This document shows positions 1-9,218 of a stretch of DNA of 14,773 nt, in pieces. The notes beneath the pieces were generated by a model. It searched no databases and was not told the origin of the DNA. It worked only from the letters and a program-made list of their open reading frames with translations. The stretch is from Lachnospiraceae bacterium. GTDB taxonomy: Bacteria; Bacillota; Clostridia; Lachnospirales; Lachnospiraceae. A program made the translations under genes and the position numbers. Where the stretch lies: positions 1 to 14,773 of the forward strand of contig CAAFTS010000036.1 in assembly GCA_900765975.1 (NCBI GenBank). Direction: 5' to 3'. Position 1 is the stretch's first letter; the number at the start of each line of letters is the position of its first letter.

Positions 1-8
1 AGTGTTTA

Positions 9-37
9 TTACAAAATATTCAGATTTGGTGTAATAT
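9..37 (+). promoter_or_regulatory. Putative sigma-A promoter of the nucleotidyltransferase gene
   Basis: A TTACAA box at 9-14 is separated by 17 bases from TAATAT at 32-37, each a four- or five-of-six match to the vegetative consensus. The predicted start point near 44 leaves a leader of about 30 bases before the ATG at 73. The region is AT-rich, so a chance match is possible, and the window edge prevents checking for an upstream alternative. Confidence 0.35.
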
Positions 38-72
38 GAGAATAACATTTAAAATGATGGAGGGTAAGAACG

Positions 73-1008
73 ATGAAAACAGCATTGGTAATTATGGCTG
101 CCGGAATTGGTTCCAGATTCGGTGGAGGAATTAAGCAGTTGGAGCCGGTTGGACCAAACGGAGAGATTATCATGGATTATTCCATTCACGATGCGGTAGA
201 GGCAGGCTTTGATAAGATCGTTTTCATTATTCGCCGGGATATTGAGGCGGATTTTCGAGAGGCGATCGGAAATCGTATGGAACAGCTGTGCGCTTTGAAG
301 GGCGTAGAGATAGCATATGCGTTTCAGGAGATGGATGACCTGCCGGAAGGGGTTACAATACCGGAAGGTCGGAAGAAACCATGGGGGACAGGACAGGCTG
401 TATTGGCGTGCAGAGAGATTATCAAAGAGCCGTTTGCGGTAATTAATGCAGATGATTATTATGGAAAAGAGGCTTTTGTGAAACTGCATGGTTTTCTGCA
501 GGGATATACGCCGGAAAAAGCAGCGGAATTCTGTATGGCAGGATTTATTTTGAAAAATACATTGAGTGAAAACGGCGGTGTTACGAGAGGAGTCTGCCAG
601 TTGGATGCAGATGCATATCTGACAGGCGTTCATGAGACTTCAAATATTGTGAAGACTGCTGACGGAGCAGCTGTTGATGAGGAAAATGGTCTGCGCTTGA
701 TTGACCCGATGTCTTATGTATCTATGAATATGTGGGGATTGACACCGGAGTTTATCCAGATGCTGGAAAAGGGATTTGTGGAATTCTTTGAAAAAATGGA
801 CGGAAATGAGGAGAAGGCGGAATATCTGCTTCCGATTTATATTGATGAATTGCTTCAGGAAGGAAAGGTTAGCGTAAAGGTATTGGAAACAACAGACAAG
901 TGGTTTGGCGTTACATATAAGGAGGATAAACCGGTTGTTGTGGAATCTTTCCAGAATCTGATTAAGACGGGCGTATATGAGCCTGATTTGTTTGCAGAAT
1001 GGAAATAG
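73..1008 (+). CDS. NTP-transferase family nucleotidyltransferase (sugar-nucleotide pyrophosphorylase-like)
   Basis: A 311-residue cytoplasmic enzyme of the GT-A-like nucleotidyltransferase fold, which normally joins an NTP to a sugar phosphate or similar phosphate, releasing pyrophosphate. The N-terminal signature GIGSRFGG followed by K21-Q22 (residues 11-22) is the nucleotide-binding loop with its catalytic basic residue. PWGTGQAV (103-110) and NADDYYG (125-131) fit the base-binding and metal-binding segments. NGGVTRG (167-173), VSMNMWG (216-222) and KWFGVTYKED (276-285) are further conserved-looking blocks. Length is normal for stand-alone family members, and there is no C-terminal left-handed beta-helix. 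The ATG at 73 is preceded by GGAGGG at 59-64. It appears monocistronic, because the next gene has its own promoter and leader. The substrate cannot be told from sequence; the lack of sugar-pathway neighbours means neither glucose-1-phosphate nor phosphocholine can be favoured. Confidence 0.9.
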   Translation: MKTALVIMAAGIGSRFGGGIKQLEPVGPNGEIIMDYSIHDAVEAGFDKIVFIIRRDIEADFREAIGNRMEQLCALKGVEIAYAFQEMDDLPEGVTIPEGRKKPWGTGQAVLACREIIKEPFAVINADDYYGKEAFVKLHGFLQGYTPEKAAEFCMAGFILKNTLSENGGVTRGVCQLDADAYLTGVHETSNIVKTADGAAVDEENGLRLIDPMSYVSMNMWGLTPEFIQMLEKGFVEFFEKMDGNEEKAEYLLPIYIDELLQEGKVSVKVLETTDKWFGVTYKEDKPVVVESFQNLIKTGVYEPDLFAEWK

Positions 1009-1037
1009 ATACGAAATCTTAAGTTTCCCTAAACTCC

Positions 1038-1069
1038 TTGACAAATCATTACTTGAAAGATATTATAAT
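1038..1069 (+). promoter_or_regulatory. Sigma-A promoter of the valS T-box operon
   Basis: A perfect TTGACA -35 box lies at 1038-1043. The -10 region reads TATTATAAT at 1061-1069: TATTAT (1061-1066) gives the ideal 17-base spacing, while the better-matching TATAAT (1064-1069) would need 20. Transcription would start near 1075, giving a leader of about 400 bases that contains the whole T-box. This is the strongest promoter match in the window. Confidence 0.8.
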
Positions 1070-1139
1070 CAGTAGTTAATTTATTGTTAACAATTTGTAA
1101 TGGTTTTGCGAGGCCGCAGACGATTATGATATATTTGAA

Positions 1140-1406
1140 GATATAACAGGTGATGAGGAAGAGGAGTACATAAGGACTTCTGACAGAGAGAGCAGTTCAT
1201 TGGCTGGAAGGCTGCTTCAGAGTAAGAATTGTGGAAGGTAGCTTCTGAACCGAATATCCGAATAGAGATAGAGGGTATTCCGGAGTGGTTCACGTTACAG
1301 AACCAAGAGCTGTAAGCAGAGGGAGAAGAGAAAAACTCTGTTGCAGAAAAAAAGGTGGTACCGCGGATTTGTTTCGCCCTTTACAATTTTGTAAAGGGCG
1401 TTTTTT
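1140..1406 (+). promoter_or_regulatory. T-box leader, valine-specific (GTA specifier)
   Basis: A tRNA-sensing leader directly upstream of valS. Stem I can be drawn from GGT (1149-1151) pairing with ACC (1249-1251) and GAAG (1158-1161) with CTTC (1242-1245). The specifier loop carries the S-turn strand AGTA at 1165-1168 opposite GAA at 1234-1236, followed one base later by the specifier GTA (1238-1240), a valine codon. CATAA (1169-1173) pairs with TTGTG (1229-1233) above the loop. A likely Stem III is CAGAG (1317-1321) with CTCTG (1336-1340). The T-box bulge TGGTACC (1356-1362) lies between AAAGG (1351-1355, pairing 1378-1382) and GCG (1363-1365, pairing 1375-1377). TGGT would pair with an ACCA tRNA end. 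Uncharged tRNA-Val should stabilise this antiterminator and switch on valS and the genes behind it. The 5' boundary is approximate. Confidence 0.93.
1375..1406 (+). terminator. T-box intrinsic terminator (regulated)
   Basis: The arms CGCCCTTTAC (1375-1384) and GTAAAGGGCG (1391-1400) are perfectly complementary over 10 bp with a six-base loop, extendable into the loop. Six T residues follow at 1401-1406. The 5' arm is the same stretch that forms the 3' side of the antiterminator, so the two structures exclude each other, as expected for a T-box attenuator. Confidence 0.92.
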
Positions 1407-1480
1407 AATGTAAGAATTGTGAAAATCTCGTGAACTGCCATTAAGAATGAGAGTAAAGAGGAAAGCACAAGGAGGCAATA

Positions 1481-4138
1481 ATGAGCAAGGAATTAGCAAA
1501 GACTTACAATCCAAAAGAGATTGAAGAAAAGTTGTATGAGAGATGGTGTGAGAATAAGTATTTTCACGCAGAAGTAGACAGAAGTAAAAAACCATTTACA
1601 ACGGTAATGCCGCCACCGAATATTACCGGAAAGCTGCACATGGGACATGCACTTGACAATACCCTGCAGGATATTCTGATTCGTTATAAGAGAATGGAAG
1701 GATACAATGCACTGTGGATTCCGGGAACAGACCATGCGGCAATTTCTACAGAAGTAAAGGTTACCAATCAATTAAAAGAAGAAGGCATTGATAAAAAAGA
1801 ACTGGGTCGCGAAGGATTTTTAGAGCGCACATGGCAGTGGAAGGAAGAGTATGCCGGAACAATCGAAGGACAGTTGAAAAAGCTGGGTGTATCCTGTGAT
1901 TGGGACAGAGAACGTTTTACAATGGACGAAGGATGTTCCAAAGCAGTAGAAGAAGTATTTATTAAATTATATGAAAAAGGATATATTTACAAAGGTTCCA
2001 GAATCATCAACTGGTGTCCGGTATGTAAGACGTCTCTTTCAGATGCAGAGGTTGAGCATGAGGAACAGGCAGGACATTTCTGGCACATCAAATATCCAAT
2101 CGTAGGAACAGACCGTTTCCTTGAGATTGCGACTACACGTCCGGAGACAATGCTTGGTGATACTGCAATTGCGGTACATCCGGATGATGAGAGATACAAA
2201 GACATTGTCGGTAAGAATGTTTTGCTCCCGTTGGTGAATAAAGAAATCCCAATCGTTGCAGATTATTATGTAGACAAAGAGTTTGGAACCGGAGCAGTGA
2301 AGATTACACCGGCTCATGACCCGAACGACTTTGAAGTTGGAAAACGTCATAACCTGCCGGAAATCAATATTATGAATGACGATGCTACCATCAACGAAAA
2401 GGGTGGCAAGTATGCAGGTATGGATCGTTACGAGGCAAGAAAAGCCATCGTCAAAGATTTGGAAGAACAGGGATATCTGGTGAAGATTGAGCCACATTCT
2501 CATAATGTAGGAACACATGACCGTTGTGGAACAACTGTAGAGCCGCTTATCAAACAGCAGTGGTTTGTGAAGATGGAAGAGTTGGCAAAACCTGCAATCG
2601 AGGCGCTGAAAACAGGCGAATTAAAATTCGTTCCGGAGCGTTTTAACAAGATTTACCTACACTGGCTGGAAAATATCAAAGACTGGTGTATTTCCCGTCA
2701 AATCTGGTGGGGACACCGGATTCCGGCTTATTACTGTGATGAGTGCGGCGAATTTGTAGTGGCAAGAGAGATGCCGGAGAAATGTCCGCACTGTGGATGC
2801 ACACATTTTACACAGGATGAAGATACATTGGATACATGGTTCAGTTCTGCACTGTGGCCGTTCTCTACCCTTGGATGGCCGGAGAAGACAGAAGACTTGG
2901 ATTACTTCTATCCGACAGACGTATTGGTAACCGGATATGATATTATTTTCTTCTGGGTAATCCGTATGGTATTCTCCGGATTGGAGCATACAGGCAAGTC
3001 ACCGTTCCATACTGTTTTGATTCATGGATTGGTTCGTGATTCTCAGGGACGAAAGATGAGTAAATCTCTCGGAAACGGAATCGATCCATTGGAAATTATC
3101 GACCAATACGGTGCAGATGCCCTGCGTTTGACATTGGTTACAGGAAATGCACCGGGAAATGATATGCGTTTCTATAATGAAAGAGTGGAGGCAAGCCGTA
3201 ACTTTGCAAATAAAGTATGGAATGCATCCCGTTTCATCCTGATGAATATGAAGGAAAATGTAATTGCAGAGCCGGATCATAAGCTCTTTACAGCGGCAGA
3301 CCGTTGGATTTTATCCAGAGTCAATACATTGGCAAAAGATGTAACAGAGAATATGGATAAATTCGAACTTGGAATCGCGGTACAGAAAGTGTATGACTTT
3401 GTTTGGGATGAGTTCTGTGACTGGTATGTAGAGATGGCAAAATACCGCATTTACCATGCAGAGGAAAAACCGGAAGAGGCAAATTGTGCATTGTGGGTAT
3501 TGAAAACCGTTCTTGGAAATGCGCTGAAACTGCTGCATCCGTTTATGCCGTTTATTACAGAAGAAATTTACAGTGTTCTTGTTCCGGAAGAGGAATCTCT
3601 GATGATGTCTTCCTGGCCGGTATACAAAGAAGAGTGGAACTTCCCGGCAGACGAGGCAATTGTGGAGCATGTCAAAGATATTACAAGAGGAATCCGTAAT
3701 ATGCGTGCAGAGATGAACGTGCCGAACAACCGCCGTACAAAAGTGTTTGTAATCAGCGAAGACCAGAGTCTTCTGGAAGGTGTGGACAGCTTGAAAGATT
3801 CAGCAATGCCGTTGATGCTGGCAAATGAAATTCTTGTAAATACAGAAAAGAAAGAGATTGCAGAAGACGCTGTATCAATCGTAGTTCCGGGAGCAACGGT
3901 ATATCTTCCGCTGGAAGACTTGGTTGATTTTGAGCAGGAACTGGAGCGTCTGCAAAAAGAAGAAGAGAAACTGACAAAAGAAATTGCGAGAGCAAAAGGA
4001 ATGTTGTCGAACGAGCGGTTTGTAAGCAAGGCTCCGGCAGCAAAGGTACAGGAGGAAAAAGAAAAACTGGAGAAATACACCCAGATGCTTTCTCAGGTAC
4101 AAGAGCGTATCGCAGGATTAAAAAGAGGTCTTGAATGA
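1481..4138 (+). CDS. valS: Valine--tRNA ligase
   Basis: A class Ia aminoacyl-tRNA synthetase of 885 residues, the usual bacterial ValRS length, which charges tRNA-Val in the cytoplasm. The HIGH-type motif is HMGH (53-56) after PPPNITGKL. The CP1 editing domain, which removes misactivated threonine, shows [10 protein letters not shown] from residue 218. A four-cysteine zinc knuckle is visible at C419, C422, C435 and C438. The KMSKS loop is at 525-529. A helical anticodon-binding domain follows, and the C-terminal arm (about 815-882) is a charged coiled coil rich in Glu/Lys/Leu, typical of ValRS and absent from IleRS and LeuRS. The ATG at 1481 has GGAGG at 1471-1475. The valine T-box leader upstream independently supports the amino-acid assignment. 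The stop codon overlaps the start of the next gene. Confidence 0.98.
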   Translation: MSKELAKTYNPKEIEEKLYERWCENKYFHAEVDRSKKPFTTVMPPPNITGKLHMGHALDNTLQDILIRYKRMEGYNALWIPGTDHAAISTEVKVTNQLKEEGIDKKELGREGFLERTWQWKEEYAGTIEGQLKKLGVSCDWDRERFTMDEGCSKAVEEVFIKLYEKGYIYKGSRIINWCPVCKTSLSDAEVEHEEQAGHFWHIKYPIVGTDRFLEIATTRPETMLGDTAIAVHPDDERYKDIVGKNVLLPLVNKEIPIVADYYVDKEFGTGAVKITPAHDPNDFEVGKRHNLPEINIMNDDATINEKGGKYAGMDRYEARKAIVKDLEEQGYLVKIEPHSHNVGTHDRCGTTVEPLIKQQWFVKMEELAKPAIEALKTGELKFVPERFNKIYLHWLENIKDWCISRQIWWGHRIPAYYCDECGEFVVAREMPEKCPHCGCTHFTQDEDTLDTWFSSALWPFSTLGWPEKTEDLDYFYPTDVLVTGYDIIFFWVIRMVFSGLEHTGKSPFHTVLIHGLVRDSQGRKMSKSLGNGIDPLEIIDQYGADALRLTLVTGNAPGNDMRFYNERVEASRNFANKVWNASRFILMNMKENVIAEPDHKLFTAADRWILSRVNTLAKDVTENMDKFELGIAVQKVYDFVWDEFCDWYVEMAKYRIYHAEEKPEEANCALWVLKTVLGNALKLLHPFMPFITEEIYSVLVPEEESLMMSSWPVYKEEWNFPADEAIVEHVKDITRGIRNMRAEMNVPNNRRTKVFVISEDQSLLEGVDSLKDSAMPLMLANEILVNTEKKEIAEDAVSIVVPGATVYLPLEDLVDFEQELERLQKEEEKLTKEIARAKGMLSNERFVSKAPAAKVQEEKEKLEKYTQMLSQVQERIAGLKRGLE

Positions 4139-6354
4139 AACAAATTCATATAAAAAAGCCAAATATCAGAGGTTTTTTTCAGAAAATCAAAAATTTGAAT
4201 AAAGAAGACATCAAAGCGTCATGGCAGGCAAGGAAGGCAAGGCGTGAACACATTTTGGAGCAGAGAAGAAACAGCAAGTTTGCAAAGAAAATGCAGCCGG
4301 TATACCGGGTGATGAATTTACTCTCACCGCTGTTTCATTTCCTGCTGGCTTGTATCTTGAATTTCCTTATCGAAGTAGTCTCACGTCACTCGCTGTTTGA
4401 GGCGTGGGATTATATGGTGGGAACGCCGCTGCCGTTTTTGTTTAATGCATTCTTGATTACCGTAACATTTTCAATTGTGTATCTGGTGCGGCGGCGGGTG
4501 TTTGCCCGGATCCTGCTCAGTGTATTCTGGCTGTTCCTAGGGACCTGCAACGGATATCTGTTATTGAAACGAGTAACGCCGTTTAATGCACAAGATTTGA
4601 AAGTGTTGTCAGATGCACTTTCTTTGACCGGAAATTATTTTTCAACAATAGAATTGATTTTATTGATTGTTGGAATCGGCGCAGTTGTAATCTGGGTCGT
4701 GTCCATGTGGAGACGAGGAGGTCAGTACACTGGAAAGATGCATCGTTTTCTGGCGCTGATTGGAGTTGGCTGCTGGATAGGCGCGTACATGCTGTTGACT
4801 AATATTGCAATTGATCAGCGTGTAGTATCGAATTATTTTGGAAATATTGCTTTTGCATATGAAGATTATGGATTTCCTTATTGTTTTACAGCAAGTTTGT
4901 TTAACACAGGAATCTCGGAACCATCCGGTTATAGCGAAGAGACTATGGCAGCCATTGACAATAATGGAGCTCTGAATGTGAGTGAGACCGGAAGAAGTGA
5001 AGAAGAATTGCCTAATATTGTCGTTGTGCAGCTGGAGTCATATTTTGATCCTACAGAAGTAGAGTGGCTGCAGTTTTCAGAAGATCCGATTCCGAATCTG
5101 AGAAAAATGTATCAGAAATATTCGTCAGGATATTTTAAAGTGCCGTCTGTAGGTGCAGGAACTGCAAATACAGAGTTTGAGGTGCTTACCGGAATGAGTA
5201 TGCGATTCTTTGGACCAGGAGAGTATCCTTATAAGACGTATGGTAAGACAAAGGTGATCGAAAGTGCGGCGACTGCATTGGGAGAACTGGGATATGGTTC
5301 CGAAGCACTTCATAACAACGGTGGTAATTTTTATAGCCGGGCACAGGTGTTTAATCACATGGGCTTTGACCATTTTACGAGTAAAGAATTTATGAACATT
5401 CTTCGGACTACTCCAAATGGCTGGGCAACAGATGATATTTTAATTCCAAATATTCTGGAATCGATGGATACAACTGAGAATCAGGATTTTGTATTTACGA
5501 TTAGTGTACAGGGACATGGGGAATATCCAACAGAACAGATCATAGAAAATCCGGCGATTACAGTCAGTGGGGTAGAAGACGAAGAAAAGCGGAATGCCTG
5601 GGAGTATTATGTCAATCAGGTATATGAGATGGACAAATTCGCGGGAGATTTGGTTGCTGCATTAGAAAAACGTGGCGAACCGACAGTTGTTGTATTTTAC
5701 GGAGATCATTTGCCGACAATGGATTTGCAGGCAAAAGATATGAAGAGTAAATATCTGTACAATACCAATTATGTAATCTGGGATAATATCGGTTTGGAGA
5801 AGAAGGATGGAAATTATCCGGCATATCAGATTATGGCTGAGGTATTGGAGCGGCTTGATATTCATACCGGTACGGTATTTAATTATCATCAGCAGCGGCA
5901 TCAGACTAAAAATTATCTGGCAGATTTGGAATTACTGCAGTACGACATTCTCTATGGAGACCGTTATGTATATGAAGAAAGCGGAGCGCCGATTACAGAA
6001 GGCCATATGGTAATGGGGGTAAAAGATACTTCGATTACAAATCTCATAGAACAGATTGATGGAAGCTGTAGTGTTTATGGCGAGAACTTTACAAAGCAGA
6101 CAAAGATTTATATTAACGGGGAGAAACAGGCAACCACGTTTTTGAATAATACGAGAGTAGATTTGAAAAAATCAGAACTAAAAGATGGGGATATCGTGCA
6201 GGCGGCACAGGTTGGCTCCAGCAATACGATTTTCCGCACGTCGGTTAAGTATGAGTATAAAGACGGGAAGTTGACAGAACTTCCGACAGAAGAGACGGAA
6301 GTAGAAGTTGGAAGAAATGCCTTTGTAACAGAAGAAACAAAAGAAGATAAGTAG
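4135..6354 (+). CDS. LTA-synthase-family membrane sulfatase/phosphoglycerol transferase with extra C-terminal domain
   Basis: A 739-residue membrane enzyme related to LtaS, expected to transfer glycerol-phosphate from phosphatidylglycerol to build lipoteichoic acid or a similar anionic polymer outside the membrane. A basic N-terminal tail (about 1-58) precedes five hydrophobic segments near 62-83, 99-118, 122-144, 170-192 and 203-224, as in LtaS. In the extracellular sulfatase-fold domain, the counterparts of LtaS metal and catalytic residues appear to be E301 (QLES), nucleophile T343 in [10 protein letters not shown]461 in QGHGEYP, and D524-H525 in YGDHLP. Residues about 628-725 form an additional beta-rich domain with an IPT/TIG-like pattern (YGENF, YINGE). 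The ATG lies inside the valS stop (ATGA), with AGAGGT at 4124-4129, so translational coupling is likely. Whether it makes true LTA or a modified polymer cannot be told. Confidence 0.9.
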   Translation: MKQIHIKKPNIRGFFQKIKNLNKEDIKASWQARKARREHILEQRRNSKFAKKMQPVYRVMNLLSPLFHFLLACILNFLIEVVSRHSLFEAWDYMVGTPLPFLFNAFLITVTFSIVYLVRRRVFARILLSVFWLFLGTCNGYLLLKRVTPFNAQDLKVLSDALSLTGNYFSTIELILLIVGIGAVVIWVVSMWRRGGQYTGKMHRFLALIGVGCWIGAYMLLTNIAIDQRVVSNYFGNIAFAYEDYGFPYCFTASLFNTGISEPSGYSEETMAAIDNNGALNVSETGRSEEELPNIVVVQLESYFDPTEVEWLQFSEDPIPNLRKMYQKYSSGYFKVPSVGAGTANTEFEVLTGMSMRFFGPGEYPYKTYGKTKVIESAATALGELGYGSEALHNNGGNFYSRAQVFNHMGFDHFTSKEFMNILRTTPNGWATDDILIPNILESMDTTENQDFVFTISVQGHGEYPTEQIIENPAITVSGVEDEEKRNAWEYYVNQVYEMDKFAGDLVAALEKRGEPTVVVFYGDHLPTMDLQAKDMKSKYLYNTNYVIWDNIGLEKKDGNYPAYQIMAEVLERLDIHTGTVFNYHQQRHQTKNYLADLELLQYDILYGDRYVYEESGAPITEGHMVMGVKDTSITNLIEQIDGSCSVYGENFTKQTKIYINGEKQATTFLNNTRVDLKKSELKDGDIVQAAQVGSSNTIFRTSVKYEYKDGKLTELPTEETEVEVGRNAFVTEETKEDK

Positions 6355-6368
6355 TAGACAGGAGAGTT

Positions 6369-7661
6369 ATGACATATCAGGAAGCAACCGAGTTTATTTT
6401 AAGCATTCCGAAATTTACCAGTAAAAATAAACCAGAGCATACCCGGCTGTTTTTACAGTATTTGGGGCATCCAGAACAGCATTTTCAAGTGATTCATGTG
6501 GCCGGAACCAATGGAAAAGGTTCTGTATGTGCATATCTGGATGCGATGCTCCGGGCACAGGGAAAGAGCGTAGGGCTTTTTACATCTCCACATCTGGTAA
6601 GAATAAACGAACGGATTGTTGTGAATGGAGAAATGCTTTCGGATGAGCAGTTTCTGTCCGTATTTGAAAAGGTTCAGGCAGCAGTAGGGCGGATGCAGGA
6701 AGTAAATCTTCCACATCCGACCTTTTTTGAATTTTTATTCGGAATGGCGGTGACTGCGTTCGCAGAAGCAAAAGTAGAATACGCAGTGTTGGAAACCGGA
6801 CTGGGCGGACGACTGGATGCGACAAATACGGTAGAGCAGCCGGTGTGCTCAGTGATCACGTCGATTGGATATGATCACACAGAATTATTGGGAGATACAT
6901 TAGAGGAGATTGCCGCTGAGAAAGCCGGAATCATCAAAAAAGGTACGCCGGTCGTATATATAGAAGGCGCAGAAGAGAGCAATCGTGTGATTGAAGAGAC
7001 TGCGAAAAATCTCGGAAACCGGTGTAAAAAAATCGGGAAAAATGCGTTCAAAATTCTGGGAATTCAGAATAAATCTATTGCATTTTCCTGTGTGAGTGCG
7101 TATTATGAAGATGTTACCTGGAAACTTCATAATACCGGAATCTATCAGCCGGAAAATGCCTGTCTGGCATTAGAAGTAATGCGGTTGTTGTTTCAGGAAA
7201 AGAAACAGCTAAGGGCATGGCGGGAAGCATTGGAACAGGTAATCTGGCAGGGGCGTATGGAAGAAGTGCAGCCGGATATTTACATAGATGGAGCACACAA
7301 TATCAGTGCGGTTGAACGATTTGCAGAGAGCGTGAAGAGGAATCCATCCGGTCAGGGAACGATCTTGCTGTTTTCGGCAGTACAGGATAAGGATTATGAA
7401 CAGATGATTGCATATTTGTGCAGGCAGGTTGATGCAGAATTATACCTGGTAACACAGATTCAGGACAAGCGTGCGGAAGACCGGGGAACACTGACAGAAA
7501 CGTTCCGCAGATTTACGGACAGACCTGTATTGGAGATGGAAACACTCGCAGATGCATGGAAGTATATAATGAACAACCAGAATGGAAGAAGGGTGTATTG
7601 CCTGGGTTCTTTATATCTGGTAGGAATGATCAAGGAATTGATGGAACAACGTGAAAAGTAG
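6369..7661 (+). CDS. folC: Folylpolyglutamate synthase / dihydrofolate synthase family protein
   Basis: A 430-residue Mur-ligase-superfamily enzyme that adds glutamate to folates (and in many bacteria to dihydropteroate) using ATP, retaining the cofactor in the cytoplasm. The P-loop AGTNGKGS occupies residues 45-52. ETGLGGRLDATN (from 142) is the conserved central-domain motif around the catalytic metal site, and DGAHN (307-311) begins the C-terminal domain, the classic FolC signature. Length is standard. The ATG at 6369 has AGGAGA (6359-6364) in front, and only 14 bases separate it from the previous stop, which indicates cotranscription from the valS promoter. It could be mono- or bifunctional; the sequence alone does not decide this. 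Confidence 0.96.
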   Translation: MTYQEATEFILSIPKFTSKNKPEHTRLFLQYLGHPEQHFQVIHVAGTNGKGSVCAYLDAMLRAQGKSVGLFTSPHLVRINERIVVNGEMLSDEQFLSVFEKVQAAVGRMQEVNLPHPTFFEFLFGMAVTAFAEAKVEYAVLETGLGGRLDATNTVEQPVCSVITSIGYDHTELLGDTLEEIAAEKAGIIKKGTPVVYIEGAEESNRVIEETAKNLGNRCKKIGKNAFKILGIQNKSIAFSCVSAYYEDVTWKLHNTGIYQPENACLALEVMRLLFQEKKQLRAWREALEQVIWQGRMEEVQPDIYIDGAHNISAVERFAESVKRNPSGQGTILLFSAVQDKDYEQMIAYLCRQVDAELYLVTQIQDKRAEDRGTLTETFRRFTDRPVLEMETLADAWKYIMNNQNGRRVYCLGSLYLVGMIKELMEQREK

Positions 7662-7670
7662 CTGTAAGTA

Positions 7671-7676
7671 AGGAGG
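7671..7676 (+). promoter_or_regulatory. Ribosome binding site of the 43-codon gene
   Basis: A perfect AGGAGG sits four bases before GTG (7681) and seven before ATG (7684). The spacing favours the ATG. It is the main evidence that the short reading frame behind it is translated, since it lies in the 22-base gap after the folC stop and serves no other gene. Confidence 0.75.
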
Positions 7677-7683
7677 ATTCGTG

Positions 7684-7815
7684 ATGCTGGATTATGAAGA
7701 AGAGTTAAAAAAGTTCAAGCCGAGTCTGGAAGTGGAAGATATAGAAGATGCTGTTTATCAAGAGGATTTGTCTGATATGACAGATCTTTTGAAACAGGTG
7801 ATGGAACAAAAATAA
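7684..7815 (+). CDS. Small acidic protein of unknown function (43 residues)
   Basis: I do not recognise a family. The frame runs ATG (7684) to TAA (7813-7815) and encodes a 43-residue, strongly acidic, helix-prone peptide starting MLDYEEELKKFKPSLEVEDI and ending DLLKQVMEQK. It has no cysteine, no membrane segment and no signal peptide, so it should be soluble and cytoplasmic. Support for a real gene is the consensus AGGAGG at 7671-7676, tight placement between folC (22 bases) and the TPR gene (14 bases), use of common codons, and the clean match of the frame to the gap. A GTG start at 7681 would add one residue. Its position suggests it may work with the membrane TPR protein, or be a leftover of a larger protein; both are guesses. 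Confidence 0.7.
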   Translation: MLDYEEELKKFKPSLEVEDIEDAVYQEDLSDMTDLLKQVMEQK

Positions 7816-7829
7816 GTAGGTGGATGTAA

Positions 7830-9185
7830 ATGGATTATACGAAAAAAATCATCACGCAGTCCAATTACTGGTACAATGATGGTCTGAGGAAGGCTCAGAT
7901 TCGTGATATGTCCGGTGCGATTACATCTCTTCGGCGCAGTCTGCAATATAACAGGGGAAATATTGCTGCGCGGAATCTTCTGGGACTTGTGTATTATGGA
8001 AGAGGGGAAGTGGCAGAGGCGCTGGTAGAGTGGATCATCAGTAAGAATCTGCGCCCCAGAGACAATATTGCAAATGATTATATTAAAAATATACAGAATT
8101 CTGCAAAGGAATTAGAGAGAATCAATCAGGCAGTCAAGATGTATAACCAGTGTCTTGTATATTGCGAACAGGATGGCGAGGATATGGCGATTATCCAGTT
8201 AAAAAAAGTGATCGCATCGCATCCTACTTTTTTAAAGGCATATCAGTTATTGGCGTTGCTTTATCTGCATACAGAACAGTATGCAAAAGCTCAGCAGGCG
8301 CTGCGTACTGCACGTAAGCTGGATACGACAAATGAAATGACACTGCGTTATATCCATGAACTGACATCTGTGCGTGAAAAAAAGAACCGTAAAGGTGGAA
8401 AAAATCAGGCGAAGAATGCAGTTGAATATAATCTTGGAAATGAAACCATTATCCAGCCGGCACAAAGTGCACTGAAACTTTTGGCAGGAAAATTTACGGT
8501 ACTGAATATTATCATTGGTATTCTGATCGGGGCGGCAGTTGTCTGGTTTTTAATTGCTCCGGCCGCTGAGGAAAAGCGGAACGATAAGATCAATAAACAG
8601 ATGATCGAGTCCAGTGAGCGAATCAATGCGTTGGAGGCACAGATCAGCGCCCAGACAAGAACATTGGATCAGTATCGCAGTGCCAATGAAAATTCTGAGG
8701 CAGCAGCACAGACCGCTGCAAGTACAGCAGATAGTTACGAAAATTTAATGGCGGCTTATGAAGAATTTCAAGCAGAAAATTATGAAGCGGAAGCATTGTC
8801 AGATACCCTGTTAAATATCACCAGAGATTCACTGGGAAGTAAAGGACAGGCAAAATATGACGAGATGAAAGCGGCTGTTTTTCCGGAAGCATGTCAGACA
8901 AGATATGCTGCTGGAGTGGAGTCTTTGAATGCGGCAAATTATGAGAATGCAATTGATTATTTAACAAAGGTAGTGCGGATGGACGCATCTTACGAATCAG
9001 GAGGAGCGCTTCTTAATTTAGGATTGGCGTATCTGCGAAGCGGAGACAGTGAAACAGCAACCACGTATCTGACAAAGTGTAATAAATCATTTGCGGGTTC
9101 TGAGTATGCGGCAGAAGCTAAGACAAATCTTGATGCGATTGCTCAGGCAAATGCGGAGGCGAATGCAGAAGGTGCAGCACAGTAA
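7830..9185 (+). CDS. Membrane-spanning tetratricopeptide-repeat protein
   Basis: A 451-residue protein with TPR-like helical repeats on both sides of one membrane segment. Residues about 14-180 contain TPR pairs (around 27-75 and 100-168). A strongly basic stretch (182-195) precedes the hydrophobic segment 223-243, so by the positive-inside rule the N-terminal part is cytoplasmic. After the membrane come a coiled-coil-like segment (about 250-290), a helical linker, and another TPR-like region (about 355-435) outside the membrane, ending in an Ala/Glu/Asn-rich tail. No catalytic motif is visible, so a scaffold or adaptor role is most likely. The ATG at 7830 has TAGGTGGA at 7817-7824. It is the last gene before the operon terminator and sits just upstream of the spoIIA operon. 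A sporulation or envelope-assembly role is possible but not shown by the sequence. Confidence 0.85.
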   Translation: MDYTKKIITQSNYWYNDGLRKAQIRDMSGAITSLRRSLQYNRGNIAARNLLGLVYYGRGEVAEALVEWIISKNLRPRDNIANDYIKNIQNSAKELERINQAVKMYNQCLVYCEQDGEDMAIIQLKKVIASHPTFLKAYQLLALLYLHTEQYAKAQQALRTARKLDTTNEMTLRYIHELTSVREKKNRKGGKNQAKNAVEYNLGNETIIQPAQSALKLLAGKFTVLNIIIGILIGAAVVWFLIAPAAEEKRNDKINKQMIESSERINALEAQISAQTRTLDQYRSANENSEAAAQTAASTADSYENLMAAYEEFQAENYEAEALSDTLLNITRDSLGSKGQAKYDEMKAAVFPEACQTRYAAGVESLNAANYENAIDYLTKVVRMDASYESGGALLNLGLAYLRSGDSETATTYLTKCNKSFAGSEYAAEAKTNLDAIAQANAEANAEGAAQ

Positions 9186-9218
9186 AAAATAGAAAACAGA
9201 ATAAAAGAAATTTACAAA

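Noticed and set aside
1022..1035. Hairpin AGTTT/AAACT after the nucleotidyltransferase gene as a terminator
   Set aside because: Five weak pairs without a T tract. No convincing terminator was found between 1009 and 1038.
3568..4080. Long reverse-strand open frames opposite the valS 3' end and elsewhere
   Set aside because: They lie wholly inside confidently identified + strand genes, lack ribosome binding sites, and are Ser/Phe/Leu-rich low-complexity shadows of Glu/Lys-rich coding sequence.
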